DNA of 64,000 nucleotides from NCBI RefSeq assembly GCF_022662375.1, contig NZ_JAKNQL010000020.1:1-64000 (forward strand), given 5' to 3'. This DNA comes from Pseudomonas sp. CROZ-RG-20F-R04-15. Lineage in GTDB: Bacteria > Pseudomonadota > Gammaproteobacteria > Pseudomonadales > Pseudomonadaceae. Made by a program: the position numbers and the translations under genes. Of this stretch, positions 42,081-51,321 are shown one piece after another. How positions within the stretch are numbered: position 1 is the first letter of the stretch; every line of letters begins with the position of its first letter. The notes under the pieces are model-generated. The model did not search any database and was not told the origin of the DNA. It worked only from the letters and a program-made list of their open reading frames with translations.

Positions 42081-45000
42081 GATGAAACTCCTTCGGTGTC
42101 CGGGACGGGCTTGTCCGCCGCCGGCTCAGCTTCAACGCGTTTGGGCGGCAGCGGCGCGAAATAGCCGACCACCAGCAGCAACACGCCCACGCCGATAAAC
42201 GAGACGATCCGGGCGAGGCCGCCACGGTTGCTCAATTCGACAAAAATCAGTTTGGCCACCACCAGCGCAATCAGTGCCGCGCCGATCAGCCACACTTCGC
42301 GACGATGACGCAGATGGCCGCCGATCATCAACCCGAGCGCCATCAGCGTCCAGACGATGGACAATCCGGCCTGCACCAACATTGAGCCGAGCAGCGTATC
42401 CAGCTCAAACGGGATACCGGCCCAATGGTGCGCTGCGCGAGTGACCAGCGCCGTGCAGAAGGCGAACAGCGAAACCCCGGCGATCAGTTGCGTGCCGTAA
42501 TCGGCGTAGTCCTGACGAATCGACAATTGCGACACTGCACTGCGCGACCACACATAAACGCCGAACAACGCGAACAGCAGGCCCAACTCCAAAGGGTTAA
42601 GCAGCGGCACGTATGGCAATGGCTCGGCGTTGCCATCGCTGACACCATTTGCCAGCCAGAACCACGCGAGCATCAACACCGCCAACGGCGCAGCCGCATA
42701 CAAACGGTACTCGCGGGCAAACGCGGCGACCGGCCACGGCCAACTGCGCGGGGCCGCTGCCAACAACAGATAAACGCTCGGCAGAATCGCCCAGCCCAGC
42801 CAGCGCCAGGCGTTGTATTGCTCGGACAACAGCAGCAGACCGTAGCGCAACTCCAGCGCCAGCACACCGATCAGCAGCCAGCAGCCGAGTACATGTGCCG
42901 CACTCAAGGCGCGCGCCGGCAGCATCGGCGCCAAACGTCGCAGGCTGAAGAAATGCACAGCGAACACTGCTACCCACGCCAGCCAGCCGAAATCAGCAGC
43001 CGGGTGATAACGCGAATGCCACGCGCCGAGCAGCACAACAGCAGACGTCGGAATCAGCAACGTACAGAGCAGGCCCAGCGCTGGCCATTTCAGACGCAGC
43101 GACAGCAGCGTCCACAACGCCACGCTGACGGCGGCGACCAACAGCAGCAAAGTGCCCTGCAGAGTCGGCGGCGCAAAACGCAGCACTTCACTGACCCACG
43201 CCAGCGCCCACCAACCGGCACCCCACAGCAACAACACTTCGGACAAGCGCTGCAGACTCAACGCATCGAAGGCCGAGGCGTGATTGCCCAACTGCAGGCG
43301 CCAGGCACCGATCATCGCCGCCAGCCCCAGCACCAGCGGCGTCCAGAATCCACCGTGGGCCAACGGCTTCAGGCCTTCGCTGGACAGCGGCCCGAGCAGT
43401 TCCGGACTGGCCAGCAAGAACGCCGCGCCGCCAATCACCTGCAATAGCAGGCCGAAGACAAAACTCACGCGTTGCTTGAGGTACAGACTCAGCCAGATGA
43501 TCAGCAAACCACTCGCCGCCCACACCGAGCTCGCCGTTTGCCACGGCAGGACAAACAACACCGCGAGATTGATCAACACCAACCCGGCCAGCAACACCAC
43601 CGACAGCCCGCGCAGCAGACGCACATCACCGCGCACCATCTCATCGCGAGCCGCCAACAGCATGCCGGCGATCAGCGCCAGACCGATCAACGAAGCGCTG
43701 AGCAAGCCGCTCCAACCCGCACTGAACACCGCCGCCGAATCTTCGCCCGCGCCTTGCAGTCGCACCAAGAACAGCGCGCCGCCGAGCAACTGCACGGCAA
43801 ACGCGCTGAACAGGAACGTACGCGACTGAATCCGCAGACCGACAAACAACGTCACCAAACCGGCCAACGCCCAACTGATCGCCGTGGCCTGAACGAAGAA
43901 GAACAGCGGCGCCAGTAGATAGAGGAACGTCAAACCCAGACACGCCAGCACCGGCAAACCTTGACGTTCCCAGGGCGCGGCTTGTTCCGGCGAAGCCTTG
44001 CGCAATTGGTAGAAACTGAACAGCAACGCGAGACCGAGCATCAACGCGCCCAGCGGCGCACCGTCGAGCAAACTGCTCTCGCCGACGTGCAACTGACTGA
44101 GAAATGCCAACGCCGAACCCAATTGCAGCAGCAAGGCAAAGGCCCGGGCGAACGGTCGATGCTGACGTAAACCGAGCCAGAAAATCCCCGCACCTTCCAC
44201 CGCCCATGCCGCCGACGTCCAGCGCGCATCGAGACCCAGCGGAATCGCCAGACTGGCAAAAATCACCCCGAGCGCCAGACAGGTTTCGCCCAGCAGCACC
44301 GCACGGCCGCCCATCAATACCCTGGCCAGTGCCATGTAGATCATGCCCAGTGCGAGCGCACTGAACGCGGCGGCAAATTCCAGATGCTGCACCAGCGCAA
44401 ACTGCAAACCGAAGCCAATAATCGGCGGGCCGAAAAGCATGGTGCCGTCAACGTAATCGCCCTTGCGTGCTGACCACTGCAACAACGCTTCGCGGTCGTC
44501 ATTTGCCGGCGCATCAGGCATGTCGCGCAACTTGCGCCGCGCGAACAGCAGGCCGATAGCGAGGTACATCAGGAAGAACAGAATCAGGAACGGCTCGGTA
44601 CTCCACAACAACTCCGGCGCATACGAACGCAGGCCCCAGGCGAAGCCGATACCGAAGGTGCCGACAAAACCGATCAGGTTGAGCAGGCGCCAGGCCTTGA
44701 ACCAGGCGATGGCAAGAATGCCGGCATTGAGCAGTGCGAAATAACTGAACAGCGCGACGTGGTTGCCGGCGCCGGTCGAGGTCAGGATCGGTGCAGCGAA
44801 TCCGCCCAGTGCGGCCACAGCGGCGAGCGCCAGCGAGTCTTGGGTGATTGCCAGAATCGCCGAGAAGACTGTCACTGCGACCAGCAATCCCAACGCGGCG
44901 GACGGATCGAGCAACGGGTGCAGACGCATCGCCGCAAACACCGTCAGGTACAGCACCGCAATCCCGGTGCCTTGCAGCATCAACGCGTAACTGCTGTTGC

Positions 45001-45661
45001 GCCACCGCAGCCACCAGCCCAGCGCGAGCAAGCCCAACGCAGCTGCCGCAACACCGGCGTAGCGCACCTCGATCGGCACGACCATGCCTTCGGTGGCGTA
45101 GCGCAGCAGGAACGCCAGACCGAAGAACAGCAACACCACGCCAACGCGCAGTACGGTGTTGCCGCCGAACAGCCAGTTACGCGCAGCGCTGATGCCGCGT
45201 TCGATAAGGTTCGGGCCACGGGGTTCGGCAGGTTGTTGCGGTTCAGGCGTGACGGCGTCAAGGCGCCAGACATCGGCGGGCAACGGTTGACTGGTTTCAC
45301 TGGCGGCGGCGGAAATCGGTTCGAGTTCGGGCGGCAGTTCCCAGACCAGTTCAGGGGCCGGGGCTTCTTCGGCGGCTTTGACGGGTTCTACGACGGGCTC
45401 GGTAACCGGCGCCGCACTCGGTGGAGGGGCAGCATGAAGGGGCGCGCCCTCCAGCAAAAACAGACGTTGCTCGACACCCTGCAAAGCGACTTTCGCCTGC
45501 TCAAGTTGCTGCTGTTGCGCCGTCGTCAGCGAGCCAAGCCGAGCGATGCGGATCGTTTGCCCGATCGCCAGCCCCAGCAACGCGCCCAACAAAGCCGCGC
45601 TGAACGACTCGTCAAGCAGCCAGCCGAGCACCAGCCCGATCAACATGAACATCCATTGCAT
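42077..45661 (-). CDS. DUF2339 family large polytopic membrane protein
   Basis: An 1194-residue protein with two N-terminal hydrophobic segments, a coiled-coil plus Pro/Ala-rich cytoplasmic linker (about residues 47-140), then an almost continuous array of predicted membrane helices (over 25) to the end. There are no catalytic motifs I recognise. DUF2339 proteins are widespread and uncharacterised. It is coupled to the DUF3999 gene. GC content is high and even, so there is no sign of recent transfer. Confidence 0.88.
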   Translation of the reverse strand: MQWMFMLIGLVLGWLLDESFSAALLGALLGLAIGQTIRIARLGSLTTAQQQQLEQAKVALQGVEQRLFLLEGAPLHAAPPPSAAPVTEPVVEPVKAAEEAPAPELVWELPPELEPISAAASETSQPLPADVWRLDAVTPEPQQPAEPRGPNLIERGISAARNWLFGGNTVLRVGVVLLFFGLAFLLRYATEGMVVPIEVRYAGVAAAALGLLALGWWLRWRNSSYALMLQGTGIAVLYLTVFAAMRLHPLLDPSAALGLLVAVTVFSAILAITQDSLALAAVAALGGFAAPILTSTGAGNHVALFSYFALLNAGILAIAWFKAWRLLNLIGFVGTFGIGFAWGLRSYAPELLWSTEPFLILFFLMYLAIGLLFARRKLRDMPDAPANDDREALLQWSARKGDYVDGTMLFGPPIIGFGLQFALVQHLEFAAAFSALALGMIYMALARVLMGGRAVLLGETCLALGVIFASLAIPLGLDARWTSAAWAVEGAGIFWLGLRQHRPFARAFALLLQLGSALAFLSQLHVGESSLLDGAPLGALMLGLALLFSFYQLRKASPEQAAPWERQGLPVLACLGLTFLYLLAPLFFFVQATAISWALAGLVTLFVGLRIQSRTFLFSAFAVQLLGGALFLVRLQGAGEDSAAVFSAGWSGLLSASLIGLALIAGMLLAARDEMVRGDVRLLRGLSVVLLAGLVLINLAVLFVLPWQTASSVWAASGLLIIWLSLYLKQRVSFVFGLLLQVIGGAAFLLASPELLGPLSSEGLKPLAHGGFWTPLVLGLAAMIGAWRLQLGNHASAFDALSLQRLSEVLLLWGAGWWALAWVSEVLRFAPPTLQGTLLLLVAAVSVALWTLLSLRLKWPALGLLCTLLIPTSAVVLLGAWHSRYHPAADFGWLAWVAVFAVHFFSLRRLAPMLPARALSAAHVLGCWLLIGVLALELRYGLLLLSEQYNAWRWLGWAILPSVYLLLAAAPRSWPWPVAAFAREYRLYAAAPLAVLMLAWFWLANGVSDGNAEPLPYVPLLNPLELGLLFALFGVYVWSRSAVSQLSIRQDYADYGTQLIAGVSLFAFCTALVTRAAHHWAGIPFELDTLLGSMLVQAGLSIVWTLMALGLMIGGHLRHRREVWLIGAALIALVVAKLIFVELSNRGGLARIVSFIGVGVLLLVVGYFAPLPPKRVEAEPAADKPVPDTEGVSS

Positions 45662-45730
45662 GGTCGATATCCCTAAGCAGCCCCAAGACGGGGCGAGTCC
45701 GGCGATTGCTTCAGTCTAGGCACAAACCCT

Positions 45731-45818
45731 GTGGGAGCGAGCCTGCTCGCGAAAGCGGTTTGTCAGCCAACATTTCTGTTTAACCTGACTACCGCTTCGC
45801 GAGCAGGCTCGCTCCCAC
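45731..45818. repeat. REPIN between glgP and the DUF2339 gene
   Basis: Inverted REP pair GTGGGAGCGAGCCTGCTCGCGAA and inverse with a 42-nt spacer. Confidence 0.85.
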
Positions 45819-45915
45819 ATTGGATTGGTGGTGACTGGAGCTACCGGTAACCGGCGCTCAGTATATCGATCCGACCCAACAAACGTTGGGCCTTGCGCAC
45901 ATTTGTTGCGGAAAG

Positions 45916-48366
45916 TTACTCCAGCGCTTTCCAGATTTCCGTGGCGTACTCGCGAATTGTCCGGTCGGACGAGAACCAGCCCATCCGCGCCGTGTTGAGC
46001 ACTGCCGAACGCCACCAGTTGTTGGAGTCGTGCCAATGCGCTTCAACACGCTTCTGCGCTTCCCAATAAGAGTCGAAATCGGCACAGACCAGAAAGCGGT
46101 CGTAATCCACCAGCGAATCGATCAACCCGGTGTAGCGCGAAGTGTCATCCGGCGAGAACACCCCGCCACGGATCGCTTGCAGCACATCGTTCAGACGATG
46201 AGAGGCGGCGATGTCCGGCAAGGCGCTGAACTCGTGGTTCTGTTTACGCGCTTCCACCTGCTGCGCACTGAGGCCGAAGATGAACATGTGCTCGGCACCA
46301 ATGCGCTCGCACATCTCGACGTTGGCGCCGTCCAGCGTACCGATGGTCAGCGCGCCGTTGAGGCCGAACTTCATGTTACTGGTGCCCGAGGCCTCGAAAC
46401 CGGCGGTGGAAATCTGCTCGGACAAATCCGCCGCCGGAATAATACTTTCCGCCAGGCTGACGTTGTAATTAGGCAGGAACACCACTTTCAGCAGGCCGCG
46501 CACGGTTGGGTCGTTGTTGACCACCCGGGCGATATCGTTGGTCAGCTTGATGATCAGTTTGGCCTGGTGATAACTCGCCGCCGCTTTACCGGCGAAGATT
46601 TTCACCCGTGGCACCCAGTCGACTTCCGGCTCGGCGCGAATCGCCTGATACAACGCCACGGTGTGCAGCAGGTTGAGCAACTGGCGTTTGTATTCGTGGA
46701 TCCGTTTGACCTGCACATCGAACATGGCAGCAGGGTTGACTGCGATGCCCAAGCGTTCGTGAATCAGATAGGCCAAAGCCTTTTTGCTATGCAGGCGTTG
46801 CTCGGCGAAGGCTTTGCGGAATGCGGTTTTTTCAGCGAACGGTTCGAGATCGAGCAGGCGCTCTTCCGGGTTATCCAGCAAATCGGGCCCCAGCGCATCG
46901 ACCAGCATTGAGGTCAGTTCGGAGTTGGCCTGATACAACCAGCGGCGGAAGGTAATGCCGTTGGTTTTGTTATTGATCCGCTCCGGATAGAGCTTGTGCA
47001 GTTCGGCGAACACGGTTTTGCGCATTAACTGCGTGTGCAGCCCGGACACGCCGTTGACGCTGTGCGAACCGAGAAACGCAAGGTTGCCCATGCGCACCCG
47101 GCGACCGTTGTCTTCTTCGATCAGCGACACCGCACGCAGCACGTCGAAATCGTGAATGCCCTTGGCGCGCAGCGAATCGATGTGCTGAGCGTTGATCAGG
47201 TAAATGATCTGCATGTGGCGCGGCAACATACGTTCCATCAAACCCACCGGCCAGGTTTCCAGCGCTTCCGGCAACAGCGTGTGGTTGGTGTACGACAGCG
47301 TGTCGACGGTGACTTGCCACGCCGCATCCCACGCCACGTCGTAGACGTCGACCAGTTGGCGCATCAGTTCGGCAACAGCAATTGAAGGGTGGGTGTCGTT
47401 GAGCTGGATCGCCGCGTGATCGCCCAAGGTCAGTACCGAGGTGTGCATGTTGCGGTGACGACGCAGCAGATCCTGCAGCGAGGCGGCGACGAAGAAGTAT
47501 TCCTGACGCAGGCGCAGCTCCTGCCCCGCTTCGGTGCTGTCCGCCGGGTAGAGCACGCGGGAGATACTTTCGGCGCGGGCCACTTCGGCAACGGCGCCCA
47601 AGTGGTCACCGGCGTTGAAGCGCTCCAGGTGCAAGTCTTCCATGGCGCGGGCACGCCACAGGCGCAGCGTGTTGACGCTCGCCCCGCGCCAGCCGACCAC
47701 CGGCGTGTCGTAAGCAATCGCGCGGACGGTTTCCGCTGGCGACCAGACCTGTTTGGATTTGCCGGAAACGTCGGTGACGGTCTCGACGCTGCCGCCGAAG
47801 CCGATTGAATAGACGACCTCTGGCCGTTCGAACTCCCATGGATTACCGAAATCCAGCCAGTGCTCGGTTTGCTCCTGCTGCCAGCCGTCGACAATGGCCT
47901 GGCGGAACAAGCCGTGCTCATACCGAATGCCATAGCCATGGCCGGCGATACCGAGGGTCGACATGCTTTCCATGAAGCACGCCGCCAGACGACCGAGGCC
48001 GCCGTTGCCCAGCGCCGCGTCGGGCTCCAGCAAGCGGATGCGTTCCAGATCAACACCGAGTTCGGTCAACGCTTCACGGGCGACGTCGAGCAGGCCGAGG
48101 TTGCTCAGGCTGTCGTAGAGCAAACGGCCGATGAGGAATTCCAGCGAGAGGTAATACACCCGCTTCTGGCCTTTGCGGTAAATCTGCCGGGTGTGGTCCA
48201 TCCAGTGTTCGACCATGTGATCGCGCGCAGCCAATGCGATGGCTTCGAACCAGTCATGGTCGAAAGCGTGATCGGGGTCTTTGCCCACCGCATAGGTGAG
48301 TTTGGTCAGGACGGCGTCGCGGAATGCGGCCACCTCTGCTTCGCGAACTAGTGGTTCTTGAGTCAT
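45916..48366 (-). CDS. glgP: Glycogen/maltodextrin phosphorylase
   Basis: An 816-residue GT35 phosphorylase releasing glucose-1-phosphate from alpha-glucans. The PLP-lysine signature EASGTSNMKFGLNGALTIGTLDG is present, as are the N-terminal SLEFLIGRLL, GNGGLGRLAACF and the central LNDTHPSIAV. The length is usual for the bacterial enzyme; there is no added regulatory domain. It stands alone rather than in a glg operon. Confidence 0.95.
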   Translation of the reverse strand: MTQEPLVREAEVAAFRDAVLTKLTYAVGKDPDHAFDHDWFEAIALAARDHMVEHWMDHTRQIYRKGQKRVYYLSLEFLIGRLLYDSLSNLGLLDVAREALTELGVDLERIRLLEPDAALGNGGLGRLAACFMESMSTLGIAGHGYGIRYEHGLFRQAIVDGWQQEQTEHWLDFGNPWEFERPEVVYSIGFGGSVETVTDVSGKSKQVWSPAETVRAIAYDTPVVGWRGASVNTLRLWRARAMEDLHLERFNAGDHLGAVAEVARAESISRVLYPADSTEAGQELRLRQEYFFVAASLQDLLRRHRNMHTSVLTLGDHAAIQLNDTHPSIAVAELMRQLVDVYDVAWDAAWQVTVDTLSYTNHTLLPEALETWPVGLMERMLPRHMQIIYLINAQHIDSLRAKGIHDFDVLRAVSLIEEDNGRRVRMGNLAFLGSHSVNGVSGLHTQLMRKTVFAELHKLYPERINNKTNGITFRRWLYQANSELTSMLVDALGPDLLDNPEERLLDLEPFAEKTAFRKAFAEQRLHSKKALAYLIHERLGIAVNPAAMFDVQVKRIHEYKRQLLNLLHTVALYQAIRAEPEVDWVPRVKIFAGKAAASYHQAKLIIKLTNDIARVVNNDPTVRGLLKVVFLPNYNVSLAESIIPAADLSEQISTAGFEASGTSNMKFGLNGALTIGTLDGANVEMCERIGAEHMFIFGLSAQQVEARKQNHEFSALPDIAASHRLNDVLQAIRGGVFSPDDTSRYTGLIDSLVDYDRFLVCADFDSYWEAQKRVEAHWHDSNNWWRSAVLNTARMGWFSSDRTIREYATEIWKALE

Positions 48367-48626
48367 CGATAGGACCTCGAGCGAGCGTGGAATTGTCTGA
48401 GCCTAGTCGGTCTGACCGACGGTCGAGGCTCTGGTTCGGCAGTTTTTCCTGAGACTGTGAGCTGGCCCGGCATTACCCTGGCGGATGAGCTAATGAATGC
48501 AGGGGCCGTGCCGAATTTTCCGGCAATGTGCCTGCACGCAGAAAAAATCTGGCGAAAGGTTGTTCAAAAATCCACCAGTCCCGGTATGATCGCGCGCCCT
48601 GATGCACACACGCCTGGTAACTCCCG

Positions 48627-49064
48627 ATGATGAAGCCCAACCTGATTGCCGCCGCCGAGATCGATCGTCTCGATACGTGGGCAAAATACTCAGCCCCGAT
48701 GTGCGGTTCCTGCATATCCAGCTGCTGCACGCTGCCGGTTGAGGTGAAGATCAAGGATCTGGTGCGCATCGGTGTGGTCGACGAGTTCGAACTCGGTGAC
48801 CCGCCGAAGAACATTGCCAAGCGTTTGCAGAAAGAAGGCCTGGTCGAGCGCTTCAACCAGAAGTCCGGCATCTTCACGCTGCAGCGCATGAGCAACAACG
48901 ATTGCTACTACCTGGATCGTAAGAGCCGCCTGTGCACCATTTATGACAAGCGCCCGGATACCTGCCGCAATCACCCGAAGATCGGCCCGCGTCCGGGGTA
49001 TTGCGCTTATAAGCCAAAGGAAGTGGTGCGCGAGCAGAATTTCCGCGCGATCGAGCGCTTCTGA
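48627..49064 (+). CDS. YkgJ-type cysteine cluster protein
   Basis: A 145-residue protein with the CxxC...C Zn/Fe-cluster pattern: CGSCISSCC (residues 26-34), later C in NNDCYYLD, CTIYDKRPDTC, and YCAY near the end. The family (UPF0153/YkgJ) is thought to bind an Fe-S or zinc centre; its function is unknown. Two adjacent ATGs can serve as start; no strong ribosome site is seen. Confidence 0.85.
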   Translation: MMKPNLIAAAEIDRLDTWAKYSAPMCGSCISSCCTLPVEVKIKDLVRIGVVDEFELGDPPKNIAKRLQKEGLVERFNQKSGIFTLQRMSNNDCYYLDRKSRLCTIYDKRPDTCRNHPKIGPRPGYCAYKPKEVVREQNFRAIERF

Positions 49065-49100
49065 ACGACGCTGAGTTCTTCGGTAGCCGTTAAACCCCAG

Positions 49101-49263
49101 CCCCTCACCCCAGCCCTCTCCCGAGGGAGAGGGAGCCGATCTCTGTCGCTTCCAAACCTGAGGTCGACTCGATTACTCAGATCGATGCAAAGCCAAAGAA
49201 CAACTCGGTCAGTCCCCTCTCCCTACGGGCGGTCCGACGTTTCGGGAGGGCTAGGGTGAGGGG
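49101..49263 (+). repeat. MITE-like intergenic element, copy C
   Basis: Outer arms CCCCTCACCCCAGCCCTCTCCC and GAGGGCTAGGGTGAGGGG. The right inner hairpin is broken by about 16 extra bases (GGCGGTCCGACGTTTC region) within CCCTCTCCC..GGGAGGG. Confidence 0.8.
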
Positions 49264-49305
49264 CTCTTGATCTTCAAGACCCAACTGCATTTCCTCCAGA
49301 CAAAC

Positions 49306-49341
49306 AAAAACGCCCCCGGTCTCGCGACCGGGGGCGTTTTC
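49306..49341 (-). terminator. Rho-independent terminator of typA
   Basis: ACGCCCCCGGTC-TCGC-GACCGGGGGCGT hairpin flanked by A and T runs, 20 nt past the typA stop. Confidence 0.9.
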
Positions 49342-49361
49342 ATTCAGCCTGAACTAATGAC

Positions 49362-51182
49362 TCAGTTCTTGGCTTTCTTGGCAGCGCGGGTACGCTCGCT
49401 TTCGTCCAGGATCTTCTTGCGAAGACGGATGGACTTAGGAGTCACTTCGCACAGCTCGTCTTCCTGGATGTATTCCAGAGCCTGTTCCAGAGTGAACTTC
49501 ACTGGTGGAACCAGAGCGATGGTTTCGTCTTTACCCGAAGCACGCATGTTGTCGAGCTTCTTGCCCTTGGTAGGGTTAACGCCCAGGTCGTTGTCGCGGC
49601 TGTTCTGACCAACGATTTGACCGTTGTAGATCTCCTGGCCGTGTTCTACGAACAGCTTGCCACGAGCCTGCAGGGTTTCCAGCGAGTAGGTCAGTGCCTT
49701 GCCGGTTTCAACCGAAACCAGAACGCCGTTCTGACGGCCGGACATGTGGCCCGACTTGACGGTGTCGTAACGATCGAAGATCGAGGTCAGGATGCCAGCA
49801 CCGTTGGTCAGGGTCAGGAACTGGTTACGGAAACCGATCAGACCGCGAGCAGGGATGTTGTATTCCAGACGAACACGGCCCTTGCCATCCGGCACCATGT
49901 TGCTCAGGTCGCCTTTACGCAGACCCATCTCTTCCATGACCTTGCCCTGAGCTTCTTCAGGGATGTCGATGGTCACGTTTTCGAACGGCTCTTGCTTGAC
50001 GCCGTCAACTTCGCGAATGATCACTTCCGGACGGCCCAGGGCCAGCTCGAAGCCTTCGCGACGCATGGTTTCGATCAGTACCGAGAGGTGCAGCTCACCA
50101 CGGCCGGAAACCTTGAACTTGTCAGCGGTGTCGCCTTCTTCAACGCGCAGTGCAACGTTGTACAGCAGCTCTTTGTCCAGACGGTCCTTGATGTTACGGG
50201 ACGTCACGAACTTGCCTTCTTTACCGCAGAATGGCGAGTCGTTTACCTGGAAGGTCATCGAAACGGTTGGCTCGTCAACGGTCAGAGGCTTCATCGCCTC
50301 GACGGTGTCCGGGTGGCACAGGGTGTCGGAGATGAACAGCGAGTCCATACCGCTGATGCAAACGATATCGCCTGCTGCAGCTTCTTCAACGTCGATGCGG
50401 TGCAGACCGTGGTGACCCATCAGTTTCAGGATACGACCGTTGCGACGCTTGCCGTCGGCACCGATAGCCACAACCGGGGTGTTCGGCTTGACGCGGCCAC
50501 GAGCGATACGGCCAACGCCGATAACACCCAGGAAGCTGTTGTAGTCCAGAGCGGAGATCTGCATCTGGAACGCGCCGTCACGGTCAACGGCCGGAGGCGG
50601 AACGTGGTCGACTACCGCTTGGTACAGCGGGGTCATGTCTTCAGCCATGGCGGTGTGATCCAGACCGGCAATGCCGTTCAGGGCCGAGGCGTAAACAACC
50701 TGGAAGTCCAGTTGTTCTTCGGTAGCACCGAGGTTGTCGAACAGGTCGAAGATCTGGTCCAGAACCCAGTCCGGACGCGCGCCTGGACGGTCAACCTTGT
50801 TGATCACCACGATTGGACGCAGGCCGGCTTCGAAAGCCTTCTTGGTCACGAAACGGGTTTGCGGCATAGGGCCGTCTTGAGCGTCAACCAGCAGCAGAAC
50901 GGAGTCAACCATCGACATTACGCGTTCAACTTCGCCGCCGAAGTCGGCGTGGCCCGGGGTGTCCACGATGTTGATGTGGTAGCCGTTCCAGTTGATGGCG
51001 GTGTTTTTCGCCAGAATGGTAATACCGCGCTCTTTTTCCTGGTCGTTGGAGTCCATCACGCGCTCGTCGTTGAGCTCGTTGCGCTCCAGAGTGCCGGATT
51101 GACGCAGGAGTTTGTCTACCAGGGTGGTTTTACCATGGTCAACGTGGGCAATGATGGCGATGTTGCGTAGATTTTCGATCAC
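49362..51182 (-). CDS. typA: Translational GTPase TypA/BipA
   Basis: A 606-residue ribosome-associated GTPase of the EF-G family. G motifs: AHVDHGKTT (about residues 11-19), DTPGHADFGGEV (about 75-86) and NKVDRPGARP (about 129-138), followed by EF-G-like domains and the TypA-specific C-terminal domain. It helps ribosome assembly and stress adaptation. A GTG start (MIENLRN) aligns with the family; the ribosome site is weak. Confidence 0.96.
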   Translation of the reverse strand: MIENLRNIAIIAHVDHGKTTLVDKLLRQSGTLERNELNDERVMDSNDQEKERGITILAKNTAINWNGYHINIVDTPGHADFGGEVERVMSMVDSVLLLVDAQDGPMPQTRFVTKKAFEAGLRPIVVINKVDRPGARPDWVLDQIFDLFDNLGATEEQLDFQVVYASALNGIAGLDHTAMAEDMTPLYQAVVDHVPPPAVDRDGAFQMQISALDYNSFLGVIGVGRIARGRVKPNTPVVAIGADGKRRNGRILKLMGHHGLHRIDVEEAAAGDIVCISGMDSLFISDTLCHPDTVEAMKPLTVDEPTVSMTFQVNDSPFCGKEGKFVTSRNIKDRLDKELLYNVALRVEEGDTADKFKVSGRGELHLSVLIETMRREGFELALGRPEVIIREVDGVKQEPFENVTIDIPEEAQGKVMEEMGLRKGDLSNMVPDGKGRVRLEYNIPARGLIGFRNQFLTLTNGAGILTSIFDRYDTVKSGHMSGRQNGVLVSVETGKALTYSLETLQARGKLFVEHGQEIYNGQIVGQNSRDNDLGVNPTKGKKLDNMRASGKDETIALVPPVKFTLEQALEYIQEDELCEVTPKSIRLRKKILDESERTRAAKKAKN

Positions 51183-51321
51183 TTGTGTATCTCGATCAGA
51201 GGATTCGGTTTGCTGACAAGTCTTGGCAGCGATTAGCAGTAGTGTCCGGCATGGCCGTTACAGCTTGACGGCGGTGTCGGGGGGCCGGTGACGCAGGCCA
51301 CAGGCAAACAGCCCCGGGCAC

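Noticed and set aside
49617..51170. 517-residue plus-strand frame opposite typA
   Set aside because: Antisense shadow of a highly conserved GTPase gene.
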